A stretch of 64,000 bases of DNA from Pseudarthrobacter raffinosi (GTDB lineage Bacteria; Actinomycetota; Actinomycetes; Actinomycetales; Micrococcaceae): NCBI RefSeq assembly GCF_023913735.1, contig NZ_JAMXBH010000004.1, positions 1-64,000 of the forward strand, written 5' to 3'. Position 1 is the first letter of the stretch. Each line of letters begins with the position of its first letter. Positions 50,425-59,491 of this stretch are shown in pieces. The notes below the pieces were generated by a model. The model was not told where the DNA came from. It searched no databases and was given only the letters and a program-made list of their open reading frames with translations. The position numbers and the translations under genes are program-made.

Positions 50425-51228
50425 CTAGTCTTCGATCTCGATGTGCGTCGGGTCCAGGACTCGGCGCAGGAACTCCTTGGTGCGGGCCTGGGTGGGTGCG
50501 GAAATGACCTGCTCGGCCACGCCTTCCTCCACCACCACGCCGCCATCCATAAACACCACGCGGTCGGCAACTTCGCGGGCGAAGCCCATCTCGTGGGTCA
50601 CCACCAGCATGGTCATGCCCTCCTTGGCGAGGTTCCGCATCACCGAGAGGACATCGCCCACGGTCTCGGGGTCCAGCGCGGAAGTGGGCTCGTCAAAGAG
50701 CATCAGCTCGGGGTTCATGCTGAGCGCCCGGGCAATCGCAACGCGCTGCTGCTGGCCGCCGGAAAGCTGGTCCGGGAAACGGTCGGACAGGTGCCCCAGG
50801 CCCACACGGTCCAGGTTGTGCTGGGCCACCTGATCGGCCTCTTCCTGGGACCGCTTCAGGACCTTCGTCTGCGCGATGGTGCAGTTCCGCTTGGCATCCA
50901 GGTGCGGGAACAGGTTGAACTGCTGGAACACCATGCCCACCTTGCGGCGCATCTTATCGATGTCCACGTCGGGGTCGGTAGCTTCGAAGCCGCCCACGTG
51001 GATGGCGCCCTCGTTGGGCTGCTCCAGGAGGTTGACGCAGCGCAGGAGGGTGGATTTGCCGGAGCCGGACGGGCCGATCAGGCACACGACTTCGCCGGGG
51101 GCAACGTCCAGGCTGATGCCCTTGAGGACCTCGTTGCTGCCGTAGGACTTGCGGAGGTCCTTGATGGACACGCCGGCCGCGTTGATGGTGCCGGTGTTGC
51201 CGGCGGAGGAATTTACGACGTCGTTCAT
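50425..51228 (-). CDS. Polar amino-acid ABC transporter ATPase
   Basis: The 267-residue ATPase has Walker [24 protein letters not shown]-loop, signature [15 protein letters not shown], Walker [15 protein letters not shown] and the H-loop [22 protein letters not shown]. This fits the GlnQ/HisP group. Start at ATG 51228, preceded by AGGGAAG. It is third in the operon after the binding protein and permease and provides energy to import a polar amino acid, possibly glutamate or glutamine. Confidence 0.93.
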   Translation of the reverse strand: MNDVVNSSAGNTGTINAAGVSIKDLRKSYGSNEVLKGISLDVAPGEVVCLIGPSGSGKSTLLRCVNLLEQPNEGAIHVGGFEATDPDVDIDKMRRKVGMVFQQFNLFPHLDAKRNCTIAQTKVLKRSQEEADQVAQHNLDRVGLGHLSDRFPDQLSGGQQQRVAIARALSMNPELMLFDEPTSALDPETVGDVLSVMRNLAKEGMTMLVVTHEMGFAREVADRVVFMDGGVVVEEGVAEQVISAPTQARTKEFLRRVLDPTHIEIED

Positions 51229-51239
51229 GGCTTCCCTGC

Positions 51240-52031
51240 CTATCGCTTGGTCCGCGCGGAGCGGCTTTCGAACTTCCGGGCCAGGAGGCTCAGCGGGATG
51301 GTGATGACCAGGTAGAAGGCGCCGGCTACGAGGAGCGGCGTCAGGCCTGCGCCCAGGCTGGAGATGCCGTCGCGGCCGAACTTGGTGAGCTCGTACTGCG
51401 AGGCGGTCAGGCCGAGCACGTAGATCAGCGAGGAATCCTTGGTCAGCAGGATGACCTCGTTGGTCAGCGGCGGCAGGACGATCTTGAATGCCTGCGGGAT
51501 CACGATGGACACCATGGCCCGCCACTGCGGCATGCCCAGCGAGCGGGCTGCTTCCAACTGGCCCTTGGGCACAGCCTGCAGGCCGGCGCGGAGGGTTTCG
51601 GCGATATATGCCGAGGCCACCATACCCAGCGAGATCATGACCACGAGGGTGACGTTCCACTGGACGCCAAACGCGAGAGGGACACCGTAGCCGAACGCGA
51701 TAAACACCAGCAGCGCCGGGATGCCGCGGAAGAACTCGATGTAGCCGGTGGCGATCCAGCGGTACAGCGGGAAGCTGGACAGCTTCATCAGGGCCAGCAG
51801 CAGGCCGCCGGAGAGGCCCACGACGAAGCCGAGGAACGTGTAGACCAGGGTGTTCTTAAGGCCCACCAGGATGATGTTCGGGAACATCGGGCCGATCTTG
51901 CCGAAGTTGAAGACACTGGTGCCGACGGTCTTCCAGTCGGTGGCCAGGACCAGCGCGGCCACGGCCACAACGAAGATGCCGATCTGGACATACAGGCTCA
52001 CTTTGGCCCGTTGACGTGCGGTCATTGCCAT
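51240..52031 (-). CDS. Amino-acid ABC transporter permease
   Basis: The 263-residue protein has five membrane helices and the HisM/GlnP loop [47 protein letters not shown] basic N-terminus follows the start ATG; a second ATG at 52025 is equally plausible. A single permease gene suggests a homodimeric channel. It lies between the binding protein and ATPase genes in one minus-strand operon. Confidence 0.93.
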   Translation of the reverse strand: MAMTARQRAKVSLYVQIGIFVVAVAALVLATDWKTVGTSVFNFGKIGPMFPNIILVGLKNTLVYTFLGFVVGLSGGLLLALMKLSSFPLYRWIATGYIEFFRGIPALLVFIAFGYGVPLAFGVQWNVTLVVMISLGMVASAYIAETLRAGLQAVPKGQLEAARSLGMPQWRAMVSIVIPQAFKIVLPPLTNEVILLTKDSSLIYVLGLTASQYELTKFGRDGISSLGAGLTPLLVAGAFYLVITIPLSLLARKFESRSARTKR

Positions 52032-52144
52032 GGGGTGCTCACATTCATTTGCGTGGCTGAGGCCCCGGACGGGCTGCAGCGCAGTCCGTGCGGGGCCCCA
52101 GCGGCGTGGTTCTCAGGGCTGTGAAGGTCAGTCCGGGGTGCCGG

Positions 52145-52945
52145 CTACTTGGCGGTCTCGCCGAACCAGGTGGTTTCGAACTTCTTCAGGCTGCCGTCGT
52201 CGGTCAGGCGCTTAAGGGTTCCGGTGACCTTCTCGGCCATGGCGGTGTTGCCCTTCTTGATGGAGATGCCCAGCTTCTCGCCCGTAGCGTAGTCATCCAC
52301 ACGTTCGAACTTGGGGTCATCCTTGATGGCGTAGGCCAGGATTGACTGGTTGCCCAGGGCCGCGTCGATGGTGCCGGCCTGGAGAGCCTGGACCAGGAGG
52401 CCGCTGTCCTCGAACTGCTGGGCGTCGATGCCGTTCTCCGCCGCGTACTTTGCGCCGGTGGTGGCCTGCTGGACACCCACCTTCTTGCCCTTGGCGCTGT
52501 TGATGTCCGTGATCCCGGACGCCGTGGTGGCCACGAGGGTGAGGTCATCGTCCATGTACGGGTTGGAGAAGTCCATGACCGACTTGCGGACATCCGTGAT
52601 GGAAATCGAGGAGATGGAGACGTCGCAGCCGGTGAGGGCTGTTCCGGTCTCGATGGCCTCGAAGGAGCTGTCCACGATGCTGAGGTCCGCGTTGAGGTCC
52701 TTGGCTACTTCATTGGCGATGTCGATGTCGAAGCCAACGATCTTGCCGTCCTTCTGGAATTCGAAGGGCTCGTAGGGGACGTCTGAGCAGACCGTGAGCT
52801 TGCCGGCGTTGATGAGCTGGATGCCGCCCTCGGACGCTGCCGGGGTGGTGCTGCCGCCGCAGGCAGTGAGGGTGAGTGCGCCGGCGGCCAGGATTGCTGC
52901 TGCCTTGGCAGCGAACTTGGCCTGGGCCAGGGACTTGAGCTGCAT
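52145..52945 (-). CDS. Amino-acid ABC transporter binding lipoprotein
   Basis: The 266-residue protein has a signal peptide ending in the lipobox LTACGG and a mature SBP_bac_3 domain: GKLTVCSDVPYEPFEFQKDGKIVGFDIDIANEVAKDL, FEAIETGTALTGCDVSISSISIT, and MDFSNPYMDDDLTLVA. These fit glutamine/glutamate-type binding proteins. It is first in the operon with permease and ATPase. A minus-strand TACACT (52998-52993) may be its -10 box. A hairpin element lies further upstream. Confidence 0.92.
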   Translation of the reverse strand: MQLKSLAQAKFAAKAAAILAAGALTLTACGGSTTPAASEGGIQLINAGKLTVCSDVPYEPFEFQKDGKIVGFDIDIANEVAKDLNADLSIVDSSFEAIETGTALTGCDVSISSISITDVRKSVMDFSNPYMDDDLTLVATTASGITDINSAKGKKVGVQQATTGAKYAAENGIDAQQFEDSGLLVQALQAGTIDAALGNQSILAYAIKDDPKFERVDDYATGEKLGISIKKGNTAMAEKVTGTLKRLTDDGSLKKFETTWFGETAK

Positions 52946-53117
52946 GTTCTTTACCTTTTGTTGCAGGGGTAGGCGGTACTAAATCGGTTCATAGTGTAGC
53001 GCCGAATGAGAGATGTGCATCACATGAAACTTAGTTTTACTATTGGATAACTAAATCACAGCCTAAATCAAGACCCGGGAGGCCGCCCGTGACTGGAATT
53101 CCGGACACGCCGCCCAT

Positions 53118-53176
53118 GTAAGTAGCGCTAACTGTCGTTTTGGACGCTCAAAACGACAGTTAGCGCTACCTAGTTG
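53118..53176. repeat. Hairpin element, copy 5
   Basis: Arms 53122-53142 and 53149-53169 are perfect complements over 21 bp with the loop GACGCT. Inner arms read AACTGTCG/CGACAGTT, a third version of the covarying positions. The menF stop codon (53170-53172) lies just inside the right end. Confidence 0.92.
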
Positions 53177-54513
53177 GAAATCCCCAGTGACTCCAGCATC
53201 GGCCGGAACTTCGCCCACGTCTCCGCCAGCTCGGCCTCCGGTTGGGAGCCATCCACTATGCCGCAACCGGCATATAACCGTACGGTATGCGGATCCTCAA
53301 TCACGGCGCCCCGCAGGGCGATGCCCCATTCGCCATTGCCGGCAGCGTCGAGCCAGCCCACCGGCCCCGCGTACGGGCCACGGTCCAGGTGCTCAAGCTT
53401 GCGGATCAGGGCGCCGGCCACCAGCGTGGGCGTGCCACAGACCGCGGCCGTGGGATGCAGCGCATTGATCAGCGCGAGGCACGTGGGCACGTGGCCCTCC
53501 ACTTCGGCGAGCTCCGCTTTTACGTCCGACGCCAGGTGCCATACGTTCGGCAGCTCCAGGATGAACGGCTCGTCGTGCGCGTTCATGGCCTCGGAAAACG
53601 GTGCCAGCTGCGACGTCAGCGACTGGATCGCGATCTCGTGCTCATGCCGCTGCTTCTCCGACCCGGCAAGCACCCGCTCGGCGTAATCCATGGGAATCCC
53701 GGACTCGCCGTGCGCATCGCGGCGGTCCAGCGTCCCGGCCAGCACGCGCGCCTGGGCAGTGCGGCCCTCCACCTGGATCAGCATCTCCGGGGTGGCGCCC
53801 ACGAGCCCGTCCACGCCATACGTCCAGCATTCGCGGTACCGCACGGCGAGCTCGCGCAACACCTGCGCGGCGTTCACGCCCGACGGCACCGTGGCCACAA
53901 TGTCCCGCGCCAGCACCAGTTTCTCCAGCGCACCGGTCCGGATCTCCGCCACGCCGGCGGCGACGGCGGCCATCCAGTCTTCCTCGCTGAGCGAACCGGT
54001 GTGCAGTGTGGCCCCGTCGGCGGAAGGCAAAGGACGCACGACGGCGCCGGCCGGCTCGGCGGGGACATCACCGGCGGTGCTGCCACCGCTCAGCCAGCCG
54101 GCCAGGGCGGCGAGGGCGCCCGCCTCGGTGAGTTCGCCGTCGTCGACCGTCAACTGGGTGAGCCAGTACCGGCCGTCGCGGACGCCCACCACGATCTCCG
54201 GCACAATCAGCCGCGATACATGGGTGGACTTCTTGGAAAACGCGAACGATCCGAAAGCCACCGGGCCGGTGCCGGGCAGCTCCACCGAGTCGGTGATGTC
54301 CGCTTCGAGGACCAGGTGGCGCCACCAGATATCCGCTTCGAGAAAACGCTCCGGGCCGGTGGCGGTGAAGCGGGCGATCTCGCCGAAGCCCACCAGGCCG
54401 GCTTCGCGGCGGGTCCAGCAGAGGACGTCGTCCCGGACCAGAAACTGCGGCAGTCCGCCGGCGGACGCGGTGCCATCCAGGGGGACTGTGAGGGTGCGGA
54501 ACGTGCTCGTCAT
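53170..54513 (-). CDS. menF: Isochorismate synthase
   Basis: The 447-residue enzyme has the chorismate-binding domain: LEKLVLARDIVATVPSGVNA, PEMLIQVEGRTAQARVLAGTLDRR, EHEIAIQSLTSQLAPFSE, LPNVWHLASDVKAELAEVEGHVPTCLALINALHPTAAVCGTPTLVA and the C-terminal EWGIALRGAVIEDPHTVRLYAGCGIVDGSQPEAELAETWAKFR. It makes isochorismate, the MenD substrate. The last two sense codons and the TAG overlap the hairpin element. Start at ATG 54513. Confidence 0.93.
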   Translation of the reverse strand: MTSTFRTLTVPLDGTASAGGLPQFLVRDDVLCWTRREAGLVGFGEIARFTATGPERFLEADIWWRHLVLEADITDSVELPGTGPVAFGSFAFSKKSTHVSRLIVPEIVVGVRDGRYWLTQLTVDDGELTEAGALAALAGWLSGGSTAGDVPAEPAGAVVRPLPSADGATLHTGSLSEEDWMAAVAAGVAEIRTGALEKLVLARDIVATVPSGVNAAQVLRELAVRYRECWTYGVDGLVGATPEMLIQVEGRTAQARVLAGTLDRRDAHGESGIPMDYAERVLAGSEKQRHEHEIAIQSLTSQLAPFSEAMNAHDEPFILELPNVWHLASDVKAELAEVEGHVPTCLALINALHPTAAVCGTPTLVAGALIRKLEHLDRGPYAGPVGWLDAAGNGEWGIALRGAVIEDPHTVRLYAGCGIVDGSQPEAELAETWAKFRPMLESLGISN

Positions 54514-54619
54514 GATGAGACCACACTACTCCCGCGCGTGTCAGACCCGGGCCGGACGCCCCGTGCGTCGCTCGGGCACGGCAGGGGCGGAGAACAGGTC
54601 CGGCCGTGCGGCGCGCATG

Positions 54620-54933
54620 CTCGCGACGTCGTCCAGGACCTGGGCGGTGTCCTCGCGGCCGTGCGCCGCGGCGGCACCGTGGTCCAGGTGGGCAACCTGC
54701 CGGCCGGGCCCGTGACGGCCGAGCTCGCCGCACTCGTTTTCCGGGAGATCGATTACCGCGGGACGTTCCGCTTCGCGGACGAACTGGATGACGCCCTCGC
54801 GTACCTGGCGGATGGGCTGGACGTTGAGCCGCTGCTGACGCACACATTCGACGCCGGTGACGTGGCCGAGGCGTTTGCCGTGGCTTCGGACCGCGGGACG
54901 GGCTCGTCGAAAGTCCTTCTCAAGTTTGTCTGA
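54620..54933 (+). pseudogene. C-terminal remnant of a zinc-type alcohol/L-idonate dehydrogenase
   Basis: The frame gives the C-terminal third of a medium-chain dehydrogenase: GVLAAVRRGGTVVQVGNLPAGPVTAELAALVFREIDYRGTF, then FADELDDALAYLADG and DAGDVAEAFAVASDRGTGSSKVLLKFV with stop at 54931-54933. The catalytic N-terminal part, the GxGxxG start and zinc ligands are absent. It sits between menF and ubiE, ending 9 bp before the latter. Confidence 0.7.
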
Positions 54934-54942
54934 GACAATTGC

Positions 54943-55722
54943 ATGGTGAACCGAGCATCCTTGGAAAAGCGTCCGGACGAAGTAGCCACGATGTTTGACG
55001 ACGTCGCACCTAAGTACGACGTCGTCAACGATGTCCTCTCCATGGGGCAAACCCGCCGCTGGCGCAGGATCGTGGTGGACGCCATGGACATGAAACGGGG
55101 CCAGCGGGTGCTGGACCTGGCCGCGGGAACCGGCACCTCCAGCGAGCCATATGCCGATGCAGGCATAGATGTCATCGCCTGCGATTTCTCCCTCGGCATG
55201 CTCAAGGTTGGCAAGCGCCGCCGCCCGGACATCAACTTTGTTGCCGGCGACGCCACCAATCTGCCGTTCGCGGACAACAGCTTCGACGCCAGCACCATTT
55301 CGTTCGGGCTGCGCAATGTCAACGAGCCCAAGAAGGCGCTGGCCGAGATGCTCCGCGTCACCAAGCCCGGCGGCAAGCTGGTCATCGCCGAGTTCTCCCA
55401 GCCCGTGGTGCCGCTGTGGCGCACCATGTATACGGAATACCTCATGCGCGCCCTGCCGGCCATCGCCGTAAAGGTGGCCTCCAACCCGGACGCCTATGTC
55501 TACCTCGCCGAGTCCATCCGCGCCTGGCCGGATCAGGACCACCTGGCCGCCTGGCTGCAGGAATCCGGCTGGGAAAAGGTCACGTACCGCAACCTGACCG
55601 GCGGGATCGTGGCCGTGCACCGTGCCACCAAGCCGCTGGAATCAACGCCGGAGGGCGCAGCGGAGGCCATCGCCGCACACAAGGGCCCCGTGGCCAAACT
55701 CCGACGAAACATCCAGCGCTGA
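54943..55722 (+). CDS. menG: Demethylmenaquinone methyltransferase
   Basis: The 259-residue SAM-dependent methyltransferase has the UbiE/MenG start [34 protein letters not shown], motif [13 protein letters not shown], and [27 protein letters not shown]. It methylates demethylmenaquinone, the last step of menaquinone synthesis. The start may be ATG 54943 or GTG 54946. The geranylgeranyl-reductase gene follows 3 bp after the stop. The C-terminal extension of about 30 residues is basic. Confidence 0.93.
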   Translation: MVNRASLEKRPDEVATMFDDVAPKYDVVNDVLSMGQTRRWRRIVVDAMDMKRGQRVLDLAAGTGTSSEPYADAGIDVIACDFSLGMLKVGKRRRPDINFVAGDATNLPFADNSFDASTISFGLRNVNEPKKALAEMLRVTKPGGKLVIAEFSQPVVPLWRTMYTEYLMRALPAIAVKVASNPDAYVYLAESIRAWPDQDHLAAWLQESGWEKVTYRNLTGGIVAVHRATKPLESTPEGAAEAIAAHKGPVAKLRRNIQR

Positions 55723-55725
55723 CCT

Positions 55726-57057
55726 GTGAATGTTCTGATTGTCGGCGCGGGGCCAGCCGGTTCCACCGCCGCGTACTACCTTGCCAAGGCCGGTATCAGC
55801 GTGACCGTCCTGGAAAAGACCAGCTTCCCGCGCGAGAAGGTCTGCGGCGACGGCCTCACCCCGCGGGCAGTCCGCGAAATCCAGAAGCTCGGCCTGCCGC
55901 ACCCTGAAGCGGGCGGCTGGCGCCGGAACAAGGGCCTCCGCCTCATCGCCGGCGGCCGCACCATCGAACTGCCCTGGCCCGAGGTCTCCGACTTCCCGCA
56001 GTACGGCCTCATCCGCACCCGGCTGGGCTTCGACGAGGAACTGGCCCGCCACGCCCAGGCCGCCGGCGCACAAATCCTCGAGCGGCACAGCGTCACCGAA
56101 GCCCTGCGGTCTGAAGACGGCCGCGTGACCGGCGTCCGCGCAGCGCTCCTGGACGAGTCCGGACGCAAGACGGGGGAGTCACGCGACTTCAGCGCCGACG
56201 TCGTACTCGCCGCAGACGGCAACTCCACCCGAACCGCCGTGTCGCTGGGCATCCAGAAGCGGGACGACCGCCCCCTCGGCGTCGCCGTCCGCACGTACTT
56301 CACGTCGCCCCGCCACGATGACGACTGGATGGAAGGCTGGCTGGAGCTCCCCGGCCGCGACGGAAAACTGCTCCCCGGCTACGGCTGGGTGTTCGGCGTC
56401 GGCGACGGCACCTCCAATGTGGGCCTCGGCATCCTGAACTCGTCGAGGGACTTCGGCAAGCTCGACTACAAGCAGGTCCTGCGCGAATGGACCAGCGCCA
56501 TGCCCGCCGAGTGGGGCTTCACCCCGGACAACCAAGTGGGCGAAATCCGCGGCGCCGCGCTGCCCATGGGCTTCAACCGCACCCCGCACTACTCGCCCGG
56601 CCTCCTGCTCCTGGGCGACGCCGGCGGCATGGTCTCCCCGTTCAACGGCGAGGGCATCTCCTACGCGATGGAATCGGCACGGTTCGCGGCGGAGTTCATC
56701 GTCGACGCGTCCGCCCGTTCCTCTGCTGCGGGGGCAATGTACGACGCCGACGCGCACCTCGCGGGGTACGCGGACTATGTGCGGGGCCAGTGGGGATCGC
56801 ACTTCACGCTTGGCCGGGCATTTGCCGCCCTGATAGGAAAACCCGCCATTATGAAGCTCGCGCTGCGGACCGGGATGCCCATACCCGTGCTGATGCGCTT
56901 TATAGTGCGGCTGCTCGCAAACCTGACCGACCCGGCCGCGAAAAGCTTCGAGGACCGGGCCATCCGCGTCCTGGAGTCGCTGGTTCCGGCCACCTCCAAC
57001 ACCCCACCGGCATCGAACCAGCGGTATCCGCAACAAAAAGTTAGGGTTAACCAGTGA
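55726..57057 (+). CDS. Geranylgeranyl reductase family flavoprotein (MenJ-like)
   Basis: The 443-residue protein starts at GTG with the FAD motif VLIVGAGPAGSTAAYYLAKAG, then VLEKTSFPREKVCGDGLTPRAV and a C-terminal GDAGGMVSPFNGEGISYAMES. This group includes MenJ, which reduces one isoprene double bond of menaquinone in mycobacteria. Between menG and the polyprenyl synthase, the same job fits here. It starts 3 bp after menG and overlaps the next gene by four bases (GTGA). Confidence 0.9.
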   Translation: MNVLIVGAGPAGSTAAYYLAKAGISVTVLEKTSFPREKVCGDGLTPRAVREIQKLGLPHPEAGGWRRNKGLRLIAGGRTIELPWPEVSDFPQYGLIRTRLGFDEELARHAQAAGAQILERHSVTEALRSEDGRVTGVRAALLDESGRKTGESRDFSADVVLAADGNSTRTAVSLGIQKRDDRPLGVAVRTYFTSPRHDDDWMEGWLELPGRDGKLLPGYGWVFGVGDGTSNVGLGILNSSRDFGKLDYKQVLREWTSAMPAEWGFTPDNQVGEIRGAALPMGFNRTPHYSPGLLLLGDAGGMVSPFNGEGISYAMESARFAAEFIVDASARSSAAGAMYDADAHLAGYADYVRGQWGSHFTLGRAFAALIGKPAIMKLALRTGMPIPVLMRFIVRLLANLTDPAAKSFEDRAIRVLESLVPATSNTPPASNQRYPQQKVRVNQ

Positions 57058-58154
57058 CTAACTCCGCAGACCACAGCTGGACGCACGCCGGGCACGGCCT
57101 GCCGGACTCCGAACCCAGCCTCAATACCACCGCCATTGCAACGGGACTGCAGCTGCCCGCGGGCTTCGCGGCCATCGCGGAGGACGCCGAGCTGGGCCCC
57201 GCCATCACCAATAACCTTGCCCGCGTGGAGAAGAAACTCCGCGAGGCCATTGCCAACTCCGATCCGCTGGCTGATGCAACGTCGCGTCACCTCGTGGAAG
57301 CCGGCGGCAAGCGTATCCGGCCTCTGCTGACGCTGCTGTGCGCCCACCTTGGCGACGCCTCACTGCCTGCCGTCGTGCAGGCGGCCGTGGTGGTGGAACT
57401 GACCCACCTGGCAACTCTGTACCACGACGACGTTATGGACTCGGCCCCGTTCCGCCGCGGCGCCCCCACGGCCCACGAGGTCTGGGGAAACTCCGTGGCG
57501 GTCCTCACCGGCGACCTCATCTTTGCCCGCGCGTCCATCCTGGTGTCCGAGCTTGGTTCCCGAGCCCTGGGCATCCAGGCCCGGACGTTCGAGCGCCTGT
57601 GCCTGGGCCAGCTGCACGAGACTGTGGGCCCGCGTCCGGACGAGGATCCGGTGGAGCACTACCTGTCCGTCATCGCGGACAAGACCGGTTCCCTGGTGGC
57701 CGCCTCGGGCCAGCTCGGTGCCATCTTTGCCGGTGCCGACGAGGCCTACGAGGACCTGCTGGTGGAGTACGGCGAGAAGGTGGGCGTGGCCTTCCAGCTC
57801 GCCGACGACGTCATTGATGTCACCGGCGTCAAGGTGAAGTCCGGCAAGTCCCCGGGCACGGATCTCCGCGAGGGTGTGCCCACGCTGCCCGTTCTGTTCC
57901 TGCGGCGCGATGCTGCTGCCGGTGACCAGTCCGCCGTCGAACTCTTGAAGCTCATTGACGGGGACCTGACCTCGGACGAGGCCTTGGCTGCCGCCGTGGC
58001 CGGACTGCGCGAGCACCCCGTCACTGCCGAGTCCTGGGTGATTGCCCGCCGCTGGGCCGACGAAGCCATTGCCGCACTGGCGCCGCTTCCCGAGGGTGTT
58101 GTGAAGTCCTCTCTGTCCAACTTCGCCCTGGCTGTGGTGGACCGCGCCAGCTGA
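57054..58154 (+). CDS. Polyprenyl diphosphate synthase
   Basis: The 366-residue enzyme has both aspartate-rich motifs: DDVMD at 125-129 and DDVID at 251-255, with KRIRPLLTLL and GTDLREGVPTLPVLFL between and after. It makes the isoprenoid side chain of menaquinone from allylic diphosphate and IPP (HepT/GrcC-like). The residues before the first motif do not settle chain length. GTGA overlap couples it to the flavoprotein. It is followed by a strong hairpin. Confidence 0.92.
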   Translation: MTNSADHSWTHAGHGLPDSEPSLNTTAIATGLQLPAGFAAIAEDAELGPAITNNLARVEKKLREAIANSDPLADATSRHLVEAGGKRIRPLLTLLCAHLGDASLPAVVQAAVVVELTHLATLYHDDVMDSAPFRRGAPTAHEVWGNSVAVLTGDLIFARASILVSELGSRALGIQARTFERLCLGQLHETVGPRPDEDPVEHYLSVIADKTGSLVAASGQLGAIFAGADEAYEDLLVEYGEKVGVAFQLADDVIDVTGVKVKSGKSPGTDLREGVPTLPVLFLRRDAAAGDQSAVELLKLIDGDLTSDEALAAAVAGLREHPVTAESWVIARRWADEAIAALAPLPEGVVKSSLSNFALAVVDRAS

Positions 58155-58219
58155 TTCTCTTCTTTGCAGCGGGGCCTCGGCGGGGTGAACCTGGCCGGGG
58201 CCCTCGCTCGTTAAATGCA

Positions 58220-58275
58220 ATAGCCCCGGTTCTCAGCAACGATACGAATCACACGTTGCGTCGAACCGGGGCTAT
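58220..58275. terminator. Hairpin after polyprenyl synthase gene
   Basis: ATAGCCCCGGTTC (58220-58232) and GAACCGGGGCTAT (58263-58275) are perfect complements; an inner stem GCAACG/CGTTGC (58236-58241 with 58254-58259) extends the structure. It probably ends the menaquinone operon transcript. Confidence 0.7.
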
Positions 58276-58394
58276 ATCTCCGTTCGCATCAGACCCGCCG
58301 GAGGCGTTTAGCGGATCCGTGAACAGTATATGACAGATTTGTCACAGGATGCAAGCCTGCTGTTACTCCGCGTGTCACAGGCTACTTCGTCCTT

Positions 58395-58466
58395 CGTGGG
58401 GCACATTGCGGCGTCCGATGGGCCTTCCGGGCTGGAGAGACGGCGTTTCCGTGTCGAAGTGCCCCG
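58395..58466. repeat. 72-bp GGGGCAC element, copy A
   Basis: Begins CGTGGGGCAC and ends TCCGTGTCGAAGTGCCCCG (58448-58466), so GGGGCACTT-type ends are inverted. The last 19 bases are identical to copy B; the middle differs. It lies 71 bp before the AbiEi-like gene. Confidence 0.85.
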
Positions 58467-58537
58467 CGACGGCCGCGTTGTCCACATGCGGCACCTTGGG
58501 TCTGCCCTTTGCTGTGGTCCAGGTGCACCGTGGAGTA

Positions 58538-59377
58538 ATGGATATTGAGACTTTTCTCGGCGCGCGGGCAGGCGTAGCCCGGGCCTCGACGCTCCGAGAG
58601 GCCGGATTTTCCCGAACTTCCCTCGACAAAGCACTGGCGGCCGGGCGAATTGTGCGGATTCGACGAGGCATCTACAGCATGCCGCGTGAGGCAGGCGTGG
58701 TAGCCCTGGCGCTTCAGCACAACGCTCTGCTGACATGTCTGTCGGCCGCCCCCACGTACCAGCTGTGGACGATACATGACGCTGGTTCCGTGCACCTCAG
58801 TCCAGGGCATAAGAGGACACCGCCGGGGATGTTGACCCACGGCCAATGCCTCCACCCGTCCCACTCATGGCTGCCGGTGGCCGGTCTGGCCGATGTCCTG
58901 ATTCATTCGTTGCGTTGCTTGCCGGCAGTGGAATCGTTGGTCATGCTTCAGTGCGCAGCCCAGCGGGGCGACATCAGCCTGGATTTCCTGCGGCGCAAGC
59001 TCTCGGGAAACCGCAACGCCCGCGCCAGGTCCGTCCTCGACAGCGTGGTCCCCAGGGCGGATTCCATCCTGGAGGTGCTGGCCAACTACCATTTCCGGCG
59101 AGCGGGCCTCCATGTACGAAGGCATGTAGAGCTTCCGGGAGTGGGAGAAGTGGACTTCCTTATTGAGGAGTGGCTCGTGGTGGAAACCGACGGCAGTACG
59201 CATCTGGAACCACGGCAAGTAAAAAAGGACCGAAAGCGCAACAATGCCACAGTCATCGGCGGACGTCTTGGCCTCAGATTCGGCTATGACGACGTTGTCT
59301 ATCACCCTGAGCGGATGGTGGGCCAGGTGTTGGCAGTACTGGAACTGTCGCGGCAGGGGGCTTTCGGTGCGAGGTGA
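58538..59377 (+). CDS. AbiEi-type HTH plus DUF559 endonuclease-like protein
   Basis: The 279-residue protein begins with an AbiEi antitoxin-type winged helix (FLGARAGVARASTLREAGFSRTSLDKALAAGRIVRIRRGIYSMP). The C-terminal half has a Vsr/DUF559-like nuclease pattern: HVELPGVGEVDFLIEEWLVVETDGSTHL with acidic residues, then KKDRKRNNATVIGGRLGLRFGYDDV. No AbiEii toxin gene follows, so it is not an ordinary type IV toxin-antitoxin pair. ATG 58538 is likely, with GGAG very close. Two 72-bp repeat elements flank it. Confidence 0.8.
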   Translation: MDIETFLGARAGVARASTLREAGFSRTSLDKALAAGRIVRIRRGIYSMPREAGVVALALQHNALLTCLSAAPTYQLWTIHDAGSVHLSPGHKRTPPGMLTHGQCLHPSHSWLPVAGLADVLIHSLRCLPAVESLVMLQCAAQRGDISLDFLRRKLSGNRNARARSVLDSVVPRADSILEVLANYHFRRAGLHVRRHVELPGVGEVDFLIEEWLVVETDGSTHLEPRQVKKDRKRNNATVIGGRLGLRFGYDDVVYHPERMVGQVLAVLELSRQGAFGAR

Positions 59378-59387
59378 GTCTCGCCGT

Positions 59388-59459
59388 CGTGGGGCACTTT
59401 GGGCGACGTGTCCGAAGAAACTGGCTTAGGAAGCGGCGCGTCCGTGTCGAAGTGCCCCG
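59388..59459. repeat. 72-bp GGGGCAC element, copy B
   Basis: Begins CGTGGGGCAC and ends TCCGTGTCGAAGTGCCCCG (59441-59459). Same length and orientation as copy A, with a different centre. It starts 11 bp after the AbiEi-like stop. Confidence 0.85.
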
Positions 59460-59491
59460 TTTAGGCCGCGCAGGCCGGGCAGGGGAGGACC

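Noticed and set aside
53287..54619. Plus-strand open frame opposite menF
   Set aside because: Antisense shadow of menF. Only the part after about 54620 has homology-like sequence, as a dehydrogenase remnant.
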